Shown: piece by piece, positions 20,022 to 30,554 of the stretch | Layout: every line of letters starts with the position of its first letter | How positions within the stretch are numbered: the first letter of the stretch is position 1 | Origin: Kingdonia uniflora | Taxonomy: Eukaryota; Streptophyta; Magnoliopsida; Ranunculales; Circaeasteraceae | Length of the DNA: 64,000 bases | Direction: 5' to 3' | NCBI GenBank assembly: GCA_014058105.1 | Contig: JACGCM010001166.1 | Location: 2,046,001 to 2,110,000, forward strand | Translations under genes and position numbers: made by a program | Notes under the pieces: model-generated | The model's input: the letters and a program-made list of their open reading frames with translations, nothing else | The model's database searches: none | What the model was told of the DNA's origin: nothing

Positions 20022-22692
20022 ATGGAAGACTCCGTCGATGAAAATTGGTCAAAAGTTATTGGTGAGGAGTCCCTATAAAGGTGTGAAAATGAACGTATTG
20101 CAGACCCATTTTCGACGGAATCCCCATACGAGGGTCAACATTTTGATACTATAGAGGATGCACGTCTGTGGTACGAACGATATGGAAGAGGGCAGGGTTT
20201 CTCTACCAAGATACGCAATTCTACTAAGCGTCCGAGATCGGATGATATAGACAGAGCCCACTTTTGTTGTATGAGCAATGGCTTTTCAAAGAAAAACCTT
20301 GGAAATTTAGAAAGTAGTGATGTAGCTGGCAACAAAAGATCATCTGATAAGTGTGGGTGCAAAGCAACAATGAACATAGAATACCAAAATAGGCAAATAT
20401 GTGGTCACAAGTTTCACGGATATCCATAACCATAAACTCATATCTCCACATAATCAACATCGGATGAAAGTTAACAATTTTTTTCATGAAACAGCAAAAA
20501 ACCTTACAACGGCATTTGAGCTCCACAATATTCTGGTCAACAATGTCCCGACATTATTCTCAGATAGAACCTTTAGCAAACGGGATTGTTACAACCACAA
20601 TGCCAAAGTAAATAAGGAATGACTAGTCAGAGGAGATGCACAAATTGCGTTGGAGTGGTTTAGGAAGAAACAAACTGCAGATCCGATGTTTTATTTTGAC
20701 ATAGAATTAGATGAGGAGGACCGAGCACTATTATTATTTTTGGATCGATGGACATTTAAGGTGCGCATATGAGGCATTTGGAGATGTCGTCACCTTCGAT
20801 ACTATGTACCGGACGACTGTGTACAATATGACATTTGCTCAGTTTGCAGGGATCAACAACCACTACCAAACAATTCAATACGGATGTGCTCTACTAAGAA
20901 ATGAGCAAGAAAATACATTTATATGGCTATTCCATACTTGGCTGAAGGCAATGAACTACAAACAACCTGTGTCAATTATAACTGATCAAGATGCAGTTAT
21001 AGCCGCGGCTTTTCTCAAGGTAAAGAAGTACTTGGACACTTATTACTCGAGTTACAATTGTTAACTGGAGTATATTGTCGATTTTACATTATCAATATTA
21101 TCGAATTCGACAATATTCGACACTTGTTACTCCAGTTACAGTTGTTAACTGGAGTATATTGTCGGTTTTACATTACCAATATTGTCAAACACTTGTTAAT
21201 CCAGTTATAGTTGTTAAATTGTTGAATTCGATAATATTTGCTAGCATAACTCCAATCCAATTACACTACTAAATTGTCGAATTCGACAATATCATATAAT
21301 ATTCAGATACATTTTCATTCTAAGTTCTAGTTTATTTCTAGGTCTTCCCCAATACCAGACATCGATTTTGTCTGTGGCACATCACAAGTAAATTTCCTGA
21401 GAAAATTGGTCATGTTTATCGGGAACCATCTACATTCAAAGAAGATATCGATTCGATAATGCATAACATATATGAGGCTGTAGAGTTTGAAACCAAGTGG
21501 ATGGACCTAATAAAGAAACATAAATTGGATGATAACGTTTGGATGTAAGGAATCTTCAATATTAGTCAAAGATGAATACCGTTATGGAATAGGTCGACCT
21601 TCTTTGCAGGGATGAGCAGTACAGGACGGAATGAATCCATAAACAACTTCTTTAATGGTTGGTTGCCAATAACAACTGGGTTGTACAGTTTTGTGACCAT
21701 GTACGAGGCTGCCCTTTTAGAGGTATACGAGCGAGAAAGTGCAGAAGACTTTGCATCAGAACACAGATATCTTCAAGTTGGTCATCATCAAGCTCTACTG
21801 AAAGATGCTACAAAGATTTATACCAGAACAATGTTCTACAAACTTCAAAATCAGTTTGACTAGGTTGTTCGCTTCGTTGTAATAGAAAGACACGTAGAAG
21901 GCAATGTTCGGCAACTTACGGTGAAGTCTCATTGTGGTCATACCGAGTCATTTGAGCTAGAAATAGACTTAGAGAAGCTACTGGTAATTGTGGGTGCAAG
22001 TTGTTTGAGTATGTTGGACTCCCATGTTGTCACCTCCTGAAGGTTTTCTTGAAATACGACATTTTCAAAATACCAGAGGCTTTCATTATGACAAGGTGGA
22101 CGATTGGTGCAAACAAGTTTTCAAGGTCGTATAATAAAAGTCGGTTAGAAAAAGATAACTTACGACATGCCTTACACCATAGTCACCTATCCCTTCGTGC
22201 ATCAAACTTATTCGAGAGGGCCTCGAAGATGAATGAAAGTTTTAATTTTGCAGTTTTGAAGCTAGACAAGCTTGAGTCTTACCTTCAAAACTACAATAAC
22301 TCCTTAACATAGATAGATGCATCGCAACAAAACATCTAAACTTCTGTTGCAGATTCTCTGGTGTCTGGAACTATGATTTAAACCCTCTCGTGGTTCAAAC
22401 AAAAGGTCGGGCGAAGATTGATCACAAAAAAAGGGCAAGATGGAAGGGGGGGGGGGCGGATGGAAGAGGCTGTTATGAAGAAGAATAGAACATGCAAAAG
22501 TTGTGAAGTACTTGGCAACCATGACAAACGGGCATGCCCACTTCTCAAAACGATGATAGCAGAATCAAGTAAGTACATATTTGACATTATGCATAAATGG
22601 CATATTCTCCGTGATTTTTCTATAATGTGTTCCATTCTATATTTATGCCATATTTACAATAATGCGTTCCATATAGGAGACAGCAATGGGTA
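20022..22692 (+). pseudogene. FAR1/FHY3-type MULE transposase, broken
   Basis: In frame order: a FAR1 DNA-binding domain (20022-20450) with F-S-T-E-S-P-Y, W-Y-E-R-Y-G, G-F-S-T-K-I-R, C-G-C-K-A and H-N-H-K-L; then the MULE catalytic domain (about 20711-21548) with W-I-D-G-x-L-R-C-A-Y, T-F-D-T-M-Y-R-T (first Asp), I-T-D-Q-D (second Asp) and R-H-R-F-C-L-W-H; then F-F-A-G-M-S-S-T-G-R-N-E-S; a SWIM finger C-G-C-K-L and P-C-C-H-L-L (about 21990-22040); and a zinc knuckle C-x2-C-x5-H-x4-C (about 22494-22538). One clear intron, 21020-21341, holds palindrome array 2; a small last intron lies at about 22569-22677. There are stops at about 20076, 20621, 21546 and 21863 and a frameshift at about 20400. 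Most stops fit CAA-to-TAA or TGG-to-TGA decay. The protein would bind the TIRs and cut the ends. Confidence 0.88.
21037..21290. repeat. Palindrome array 2 in transposase intron, with an 84-bp tandem unit
   Basis: A unit beginning CACTT-TTACTC-AGTTACA at 21037-21120 is repeated at 21121-21190 with about 14 bp missing, and partly again from 21190. Palindrome cores start at 21098, 21219 and 21274. The splice sites (GTAAAG donor and TTCTAG acceptor) lie outside the repeats. Confidence 0.8.
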
Positions 22693-22940
22693 ATCATTTT
22701 AGTCGTTGCACTCAAATTCCGGCAACCACAACATCAAAGAAAACATAAGAAGTTCACATGCATTGAGTAATAAATATGTATTTGATTATTATAGAGAGAT
22801 TAGTGTGTTGATTCAACATTATATTTGCTTTACAATTGGAATTTAGGATAATAGCAATGCCGTATTTCACGAAGACAATAGCAATGAGTTATTTACAGTT
22901 TAAGGATTGTATTGCTTTATGCACCCTCTATGAATTTGTA
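22693..22940. other. 3' flank of transposase gene
   Basis: No gene seen. The convergent 3' ends of the two MULE genes are separated by about 770 bp including array 3. Confidence 0.5.
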
Positions 22941-22942
22941 GA

Positions 22943-23180
22943 TTGTCGAAAATACTGTATTAAATTGTCGGGTTATGTAATAGATCCTCTATAATTTAAC
23001 TAAATTGTCAATTTCGACAATATTATATACCCATAACTCTAATTACAATTTGTAATATTGTCGGGTTCGACAATATTACAAATGCATAATTTGAAATACA
23101 CTACCAAAATTGTCGAAATAGACAATATTATACATTGCAAGTAACCATATACACTAAAAGTATTGTCGAAATTGTCAATA
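22943..23180. repeat. Palindrome array 3 between the two convergent MULE genes
   Basis: Cores start at 23005, 23058, 23110 and 23163 (spacing 53, 52, 53), preceded by two partial copies at 22943 and 22965. The spacers share CATAACTC-AATTACA-like text. Confidence 0.85.
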
Positions 23181-23465
23181 TTTAATTTTTTAGATCCAAG
23201 TACACTGTTAAAATATTCTTCAAAGCCAATATGCACATTTTGAAGAGGGGAGAGTCCGAAATGAGATTCAGATGACATAACATAAATGTATATACTACAA
23301 AAATAAATCAACAATAGAGTGTTTTACAAAAAATTATATACTCTGATAAACATTGAACTAAATGAACTGTCATATACAAAAATAGAAAAATGGATAACCA
23401 TGTAGGGATACTACCAATAAACATTGAGGTAACATAACTGTGATATACAAAGATTTGGTTGGCAA
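23181..23465. other. 3' flank of the PMD gene
   Basis: AT-rich, no feature recognised. Confidence 0.45.
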
Positions 23466-24395
23466 CCCTATTTGATTATCGACAAACCAACAATAACCAT
23501 GTCATTAACTCTATACCCCTTTACATTGTGCTCTTTGAGTAATGCCTTGAAGTTCCTTACCCTTAAATCAAAATACCTAGTCATTTGTTCTTTCAGAAAA
23601 GCTCGAAGAATTTCCAGATTTACATGATTGTAGAAAATAGTAGAAACTGGAGGTATTGGTGCATCGAACCTTGGAAACAAGCGAACGTAATGGTTGTCCG
23701 CCCCCAAACTAAACCACCAATACTTACTAGTATCCATAAGAAGGTTTTGGAACCTCTCCTTATTTGAAGTAGTATTTCTTTTACGTACCCAAAAGAGGGG
23801 TAAGAATGTATATGCTTCAGTGTGGCTAATGAAGACCATAACCTTTTCATAGTATGTGGATAATAAATGTGCCATATGCCTATACTCCACATGTTGATGA
23901 CCATAAGAGCACGCCTGCAACAAAATTTGATACGCGTTCTCACCATATGGAGTGAATTGTATACCTAATATTTGGCTAAAGATACTCTTTCAGAATGCGG
24001 GGTCCTTACAGAGAAAGATCTTCAATGATTTCATTATATATGGGAATCTATGTTGGCTCTGGTGCTGAATCGCGGTGGTAACCCTAAAACCATAATTATT
24101 ATCACTGATTTCGACGCCACGAACATCTACAGGATACTTCGTCCACGGTTGGAATAAAAGTTCTTGTATCTTCTTCTTCTTAACCATTTTCTCCCTCCTA
24201 GTAATGATAACATTTTTAAGGGTTACCGCCGTGGAAACTAAGTCCTTTTGATAATCTCCCTTGGGTCCTTGCTGTGCTATTGTGAATAATCTTTCGTTCT
24301 GCTCAAAAAGTTCTTCAAAGGTTGGGTCCCCCATGTCTCCCATCCCTTTACTTACGAGTGCCTTCTTCAATGTTTGACGCCAAACCTACTACAAC
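23466..24395 (-). pseudogene. Unrecognised C-terminal module of the PMD gene
   Basis: Two frames (24370-23990 and 23923-23468) join with one stop and a probable small intron to give about 290 residues. The N-terminal part is Lys-rich (M-V-K-K-K-K-I-Q-E-L-L). The later part has many aromatics (S-T-Y-Y-E-K-V-M-V-F-I, Y-W-W-F-S-L-G-A-D-N-H-Y) and resembles a folded domain. No Cys/His metal site and no protease triad was identified. Confidence 0.45.
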
Positions 24396-24435
24396 AAGAA
24401 CTAATATTAGAATAGACAGTAATATTAGAGCAATA

Positions 24436-24586
24436 TTATCAATTTCGACAATATTATATATGCATAATTCCAATTACAGTACAATAATTGTTGAACTCGA
24501 CAATAATATATTGTGCAAGTGTACATATATATTACCAATATTGTCGAATTTGACAATATGCAGTTGGTAATCATCGAATTCGACAA
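24436..24586. repeat. Palindrome array 4 (PMD gene intron)
   Basis: Cores start at 24436, 24488, 24541 and 24571 (52, 53 and 30 bp). Confidence 0.85.
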
Positions 24587-24787
24587 CTATGACTTTAAAC
24601 CATGCATTAAACAAAACAATCTCAAATAGGTACAAGAGTTAGGAATATGTCATACCCATTCACTGTTATCTACTTCCAAAGTCTTCTTCTTTTCTTTAGA
24701 ATTAGCTAGTTTGTTATGCTGAAAAAAAATTCTAACATTAGGATAAAGACACTTAGTACATGTACATGTACATGTATATTACGTATA

Positions 24788-24904
24788 TTGTCGAGTTCGA
24801 CAATATTTTTCATGTACAACTCCAAATACACTTCTTAATTGTCGAATTCGATAATATTCGATTTCAGTAACATGATTTTGAAGCCATATTGTCGAATTCG
24901 ACAA
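24788..24904. repeat. Palindrome array 5 (PMD gene intron)
   Basis: Cores start at 24788, 24839 and 24889 (51 and 50 bp). The following text, ACAATCTCAAATAGGTACAAGAGTTAGGAATATG, also follows array 4, so intron and exon flank were duplicated together. Confidence 0.85.
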
Positions 24905-26230
24905 TTATCACTTTAAACAATGCATTGCACAGAACAATCTCAAATAGGTACAAGAGTTAGGAATATGATATACCCATTCACTGTTATTTGCTTCTAAAGA
25001 CTTCATCCTCTCTTTAGCATTAACCAACTTTTCTCGCTGAAAAAATAGCCAACATTAGAATAAATAATGAAATCAACATTCTATAAAATTAAGAAGGATG
25101 GGGGGGGGGGAGTTTACGAGATGGTTAGTTTCCTCCGTATATCTCGCTGCTTCTTTCTTATACTTGAATGTCCACTTCAATATCTATTCCAAATACATAA
25201 AGGAGATGAGCTATATAACTCCAGTTCATTTAAATATGATTTTGGGTACTACATTTGATTTTGAGCAGGGGTTAAACGATATTGAGCATGAAATCCAAAA
25301 TGAATACTACATCTGATTTTGGATAATCAAACACAAACTCCAATCCACTAACTAAAAAATTCATGTACAAAATAAACTGAAATTCACTATTATCAAACAT
25401 AAACTCCAATTTACTAGCTAAAAAAGTCGTACACAAAATTAAACTTAAATTCACTATCATACACAAACTCCAATTCACTAACTACAATTAATTTTATTCA
25501 TTTCGAATGACTTACAAAATCTTCTTTCGCAATCAACTTCTTCTTAACGTCCTCATGTGCAACCAACAAGTCCTCATACTTTTTTGCTTGGGTTGTGTCT
25601 GGCACAGGCTGATGTGATTGTAGCACAGCAAGCTGTTCAAAACATGAGCACAAAAATAATGTTATCAGACTTACAAATAATTTAACCACAAACTAATAGT
25701 GAATTTTGGCAAACTCACAGGTATAGTTGAAGGAATTTGCAAGTCTATCTGCTCTATCAAAAGTGTATTGACCACTTTTAGTGACTCTCTCTTTACACTG
25801 TACACATTAGGGATAAAATAATCATGCCAGATGCAAGAATGATTAATGAAAGACTATAAGTAATTAAGGGTTATTAAAATCAACACCATTACCTTTTTAT
25901 TAAACTCATTATCTTTTTATTCAACTCAACAAATAAGTTTTGATTACAGTCTTCGAGGCTAAATTTTTGCCTTAGCTCTGCCTCCAAACTTGTATTAACA
26001 TTAGGATTTTGACAAAAACAAACAACGGATACGATAATGACATTTTCCTAAGACCTTATCTTCGCATATAACTGCCTTGGTAGATCTGCGAACTCTAGTG
26101 CACTTTACTCGTCAACTACACGCTTAAGTTTAATCTTCTCCTTCATTTGTTCAATGGTTTCTTTCAGCAGATCACATTCACTTGTCTGAGGTTAAATTGA
26201 CATGAAACATTTAGATTACTTTCTATGTTT

Positions 26231-26380
26231 TTGTCGATTTTGACAATAATACTATGTAATTGTCAAGTTCGACAATAATATATATAGATGATTTCTGAAA
26301 TTACTGAAAAAATTGTCGAATTCGACAATTTACATGTTTTCAACTTCACATACACTGTAATAATTCTCGAACTCGATAAT
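26231..26380. repeat. Palindrome array 6 (PMD gene intron)
   Basis: Cores start at 26231, 26260, 26313 and 26364 (29, 53 and 51 bp). Confidence 0.85.
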
Positions 26381-27309
26381 TACTTATACTAATAACTATA
26401 CATAAAAACTAACATTATGCACAACTAAAGATAGGTATAACTGACCTTTTCTTTGAGGGCCTTTCTTAGGTTTATATTGGCTTCAGACTCCTTCTCTTTA
26501 TCTTCCTCGAGCTTCTGAAGCTGGTCATTTAGTGCTGTGATTTGTTGATCGAAGCTGCCAGATCCACCCCTTGTTTGCATGGTACGATGGGTATTTGGAG
26601 ATATACTAGCAAGCTCATGATGCTACAGAAGTGGTAATTCAAGTGAATAGAATATTAGAGACTAGAAAGTTTGAAGTGATTATAATATAAGGGAAGTGAG
26701 ATAAAAATAGTTGTAATATGTACTAACCGGTGCATCATATTATTCAGCAACATCTTCAGATTGGTATGCGGGGGTGTTACTATGCTCATTGATACTGGCT
26801 TCCTTCCTTTGATGAATTCCAACATCATCATCTGCAGCCAGGTCAACAGTAATGAGATAGATCGTAGTCTACGAGACAGAGGCAAACCACTCTAAGTATC
26901 CCTCTGTACATACTAGAGACCCCTCTCGTACCCTTCGCCCCCTATCAATCTTCTTCAAAATGAACTCCTTCCACTTTTGGCCAGAGAAGCAATCATCCCA
27001 CTCAAACTTAGGGCTAAATTTCCTTGGCTCTTTTGCGTTCCATAGGTTGGAAACCTCTGTCAACAGTCTCTTTGTGGGGATGCCTTGTTACCGATTGAAC
27101 TGCCGCACAACCCTATTTGGGTAGTAGGGCTGAACATGATATGGACTTGCTAATGCACCATAAAAAAGGTGACCTCCTTGAATGCATGTGTGGAATCCCT
27201 TTTATCTCTATATGAGTCCTATACAACCTACATGAAAAATGAATCAAATGTATTATGCACCATTAAGTTGAATAATTTTTCCAGTAGGCCTGAGAAGGAT
27301 TTAACAACA

Positions 27310-27550
27310 TTGTCGAATTCGATAATATTACAGTGGACTGGTAGTTATTGAGATGGAGTATTATCGATTTCGATAATTTACATGTTCATTTCGATAAATT
27401 TGCATATGCACAACTTAAGAAAATTGAATAATTGTCGAAATCGACAATATTATCTGTACAATAGTAGATGTACGTAGTCAATATTGTCTAATTTGACAAT
27501 TATTCAATTTTCTTTAGTTGTGAATATGCAACATTATCGAAATCGACAAT
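27310..27550. repeat. Palindrome array 7 (PMD gene intron)
   Basis: Cores start at 27310, 27361, 27432, 27484 and 27534 (51, 71, 52 and 50 bp), with a half copy near 27388. Confidence 0.85.
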
Positions 27551-29179
27551 GTTGAAGCAGTGCAATCTACTAACTCCAAGTAGAATATGATATAGTGTAG
27601 CAGGGTAATGAACTTACATTATCCAATTTGTAGTTGTCCAATGCTCCCTAAACTTGAGCAAAGATGTACCACTGTATCTATCCATAACAGATACGTCCCA
27701 TTTCTAACAAGTACAGTGCTTGTATGCGTTAGAGTCTATCTCCTTGGGGATCCCAGCAAGCTTTGGAAAATGTGCAAATATCTACGACTACATGTATATA
27801 GATAAACAAAATAAAATTAGTAGAGGTTGAAGCCATATGTAAAAAATAATTACATAAATGAGTTCAGAATTACCTCGAGTAGCGTGGTACAATATGCAAA
27901 TTGTCTCCCATCATCTCGAGATACTGCACCCAGATTGTAATACATGTGGGCCAAAACTGCTGATCCCCATGACAAATTCTTTGCCACCTTGTCCTTGGCA
28001 TACAAGTAAAGATAGCGTGCGCTGACATCTGTTCCCTTTTTCGTGGGAAATAGAAAGGACCCAAGGACATACAATACATAAGCACGAGTAATAGACCTTG
28101 CTGCTAACCCCTTCTTCTTTTTTCGCAGCTGTAGCGGTACCGTCACTGAGAACCTTCTTCAACTTGTATGCATAGTATTCTTTTCGTTTCCTCAGTGACA
28201 ATGAATTCCCAGCACCCCCAACTTTCAAAGACTTGAATGCATTTAAATCTTGCAGGAGGTTGTTCTCAAAAACCTCCTGAATTACAGGGAATCCCCAGGT
28301 ACTACCAATGACCGTGGCATCACCATCTGCAGGCAACCCAACCAATTACTCTACATCATCTAGAGTTGGAGTCATCTCGCCCCATTTGAAGTGGAAACTA
28401 TTAGTTTTCGGCTGCCAATGTTCGGCAAAAGCATAAATTAGGGCAGAGTTATAATAATTATTGGATATGGCCCCAATCTTATCCAAACCCTTCAACTTTA
28501 AAAAATCTTGGACCACTTGTGGTTTCTTTGTTAGGTCCCACGTAGACTGGTGATGGTGAACACGAATGGGAAGCTTCTCCTAAACATTAATAGTGATTAT
28601 GTCAACAAAATGTAACTATCAATAATAGGAATAATAAAATATAATTAAACAAGGGATTCCATTAAGCAATATACCTACTCTAGCGCGATCGACCTCGCTC
28701 TATGGAACCTGAAGCTCCTCAGCAGGCTTTTATCACTAGGGCCTACATCGTCATTGCTTGTAGCCCCCCCGCCTTTAAAATACCCCCCAACAATAGGAAT
28801 ATTTATATCAGAATCAGGGGAAATATTTGGGAGCGGTGGTTGAGCTCCCAAAGCAGCTTGGGCTGACTCAGTCTCAAATTCTGAACCCTGGGGAATATTC
28901 ATAGCTTACGCAGACTCAGCTTGGGCTTCCAAAGCAGCTCGGGCAGACTAAGTTGGAGGTAGTGGTTCACTAATACCCTCATTGGCAGTGTCAACAGTGT
29001 TTGGAGGAACGACTGTGCTTGGGTCAATAGTCTTTCTCTTTCTCTTATATGTAACTAGATCTCCTTTTCTAGCCAACTCTTTTTTTTTTCTATTGGAAGC
29101 GGTTGGAGGCACTTTCTCATTTATTGTGTACCTGTATACAATTTATTACTTAAATGATCAGTATAATTGCACTTGGCAA

Positions 29180-29597
29180 TTGTCGAGTTCGACAATATTA
29201 TATAAACATAAGTCCAATTGCAATTGATAAATTGTCGAATTCGACAATACTCTATTTCAATAACTACAAGTTAAATATAACTATTGTCAAATTCGATAAT
29301 TTAGACTTATAAACAAGGATAATAAATAAGGGAAATGAATCAGGGGAATTCCATAATTGTCGAATTCGACAATATTATGTAACCATAACAACAATTATAC
29401 TGCTAAATCTTCGAATTCGACAATCCAAAATATTAATTACTCAATTTCACTTCAATATTCTCGAATTCGACAATTTTTTAATGTAATTTAAGTTATTTAG
29501 GTCAAATATTTACGAATTCGACAATCCTAGATGTTAATAACTCAATTTTTTAGTGTAATTTAAGTTATTTAGGTCAAATATTAACGAATTCGACAAT
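29180..29597. repeat. Palindrome array 8 (5' side of PMD gene)
   Basis: The longest block: cores start at 29180, 29232, 29284, 29357, 29408, 29458, 29509 and 29581 (52, 52, 73, 51, 50, 51 and 72 bp). The last copies alternate with TTTAAGTTATTTAGGTCAAATATT. It mirrors array 1 by lying at the 5' side of the other gene. Confidence 0.88.
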
Positions 29598-29599
29598 AT

Positions 29600-30035
29600 T
29601 AAGCAGTTTCAATACCAAATTGTATTACATAAAGGGAGAGACAAAGAAATTGATAACAATTTCGAATGATAATGAGTTTTACCTTGAAGTAGACAACAAC
29701 CTCCACTATCAATTCCCAAGCTCTGTTCCAAAAGGAATGGACAATATCTTTGAATTTAATTCTTTCTCTGAACTGCCAAATAGAATAACAAAGATCCCAC
29801 CAAAGAAATGGACAGTCTCTAATGATGAGACAATAAGAGAGAGAGAGTGAGAAACTTAAACTATTTATGAGAGTGAGAGAAACAGAGTAAGTGAGTGGAA
29901 CTGTTCGCGAGAGTGAGAGAGACAAAGTGAGTGAGAAAGATGTTTAGAGGGAAATGTGTGTTTGGTTTGTTTGGAGAGAGAGAGGAAGAGTAGGAGAGAC
30001 ACAATATTAAATATGAGTGGCGGATGGTTTGAATA
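29600..30035. other. MULE right subterminal region
   Basis: GAGA-rich sequence (about 29830-30035) with no gene. It is probably leader or promoter of the PMD gene plus subterminal DNA. Confidence 0.45.
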
Positions 30036-30184
30036 GAGAGAGGGAAATGTCTGCTAGCTAGAGAGAGTGGGGCAGGTAGAACCTAGTATTTTTCTACCTC
30101 ATTTCCCTTATAGGAAATCACCAAATTTTGAGAGCCACTCATCTCTATTAGATGAGTAGTTGTGGTTGAGTGAGACTTGAGTGT
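30036..30184 (-). repeat. MULE right terminal inverted repeat
   Basis: About 149 bp. It contains ACTCATCTCTATTAGATGAGT, an 8-bp stem hairpin whose extra bases are missing in the left TIR. Confidence 0.85.
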
Positions 30185-30551
30185 CTCTAAATCCTCTCCC
30201 AGAGAAATAAAGCATTTGATTCAAGAACTTACCTTGAGATGGAATTCTGATGAAGTGATAATTATCAAGGGAGAAAGTGAGAGAGAAGAGTAAGACTGAA
30301 TCAACCAGAAGAGAGAAGGTTCTTTTTTTGGAGAGAGAGATGACAAAAATTAGTCTCGTCCATTTACAAAACATTGCCTAATGTAAAAGCACTTCCTTCG
30401 ATCGTTTGAAAACCATAACCATTAATTTACACTTGTTTGATCCAGTTTAATTTATACACAACATTATAAAGATGTCTTAAGATAGCAAGTTCATGTGCCA
30501 CAAAGTTCAGATGCCTTTGGCACAAAAAGAAAAGTTTATTAATAATCCCAC
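30185..30551. other. Unassigned flank to the right of the MULE
   Basis: No feature recognised. If the MULE inserted upstream of CHLD, part of this could be old distal promoter DNA. Confidence 0.35.
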
Positions 30552-30554
30552 TTA

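Larger units (their letters stand above)
23466..29133 (-). pseudogene. MULE-borne plant mobile domain (PMD) protein with coiled coil, broken
   Basis: Minus-strand gene of eight or more exons. N-terminal exon about 29133-28679: basic K-K-K-x-x-L-A-R-K-G and K-R-K-R-K stretch (possible nuclear signal), then a low-complexity acidic region. Exon 28579-27874 is the PMD core: K-L-x-G-L-D-K-I-G-A, A-L-I-Y-A-F-A-E-H-W-Q-P, F-H-F-K-W-G-E-M-T-P-T-L-D-D-V, L-V-G-L-P-A-D-G, then R-A-Y-V-L-Y-V-L-G. Exon 27787-27618 has the H-F-P-K-L-A block, and about 27227-26868 has Y-Y-P-N-R-V-V-R-Q-F. PMD proteins (MAIN/MAIL1 family) act in the nucleus and are known to be carried by transposons. About 26600-25500 is Glu/Lys-rich, coiled-coil-like. 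The last part (about 24395-23466) I do not recognise. Stops at about 28904, 28952, 28345 and 23993 and a frameshift near 28120 break it. Confidence 0.8.
18707..30184. mobile_element. 11.5 kb Mutator-like element (MULE) with FAR1 transposase and PMD gene
   Basis: Long inverted repeats define the ends: 18707-18840 matches the complement of 30036-30184, including blocks ACACTCAAGTCTCACTC, CTCAAAATTTGGTGATTT and GACATTTCCCTCTCT. Long TIRs are typical of Mutator-like elements. Inside are a small plus-strand frame, a FAR1-type MULE transposase (plus) and a plant-mobile-domain gene (minus), convergent at about 22.7-23.5 kb, with arrays of a 16-bp palindrome in most of the longer non-coding blocks. 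I could not identify a 9-bp target duplication (flanks AAGTCTCAA and CTCTAAATC do not match). Both genes have several stops, so this copy is not autonomous. Confidence 0.85.

Noticed and set aside
19194..29597. CRISPR array
   Set aside because: Repeats are palindromic with about 35-bp spacers, but spacers are themselves related, units are diverged, no cas genes are present and the genome is a plant.
18698..30193. 9-bp target duplication for the MULE
   Set aside because: Flanks AAGTCTCAA and CTCTAAATC do not match, so I do not claim one.
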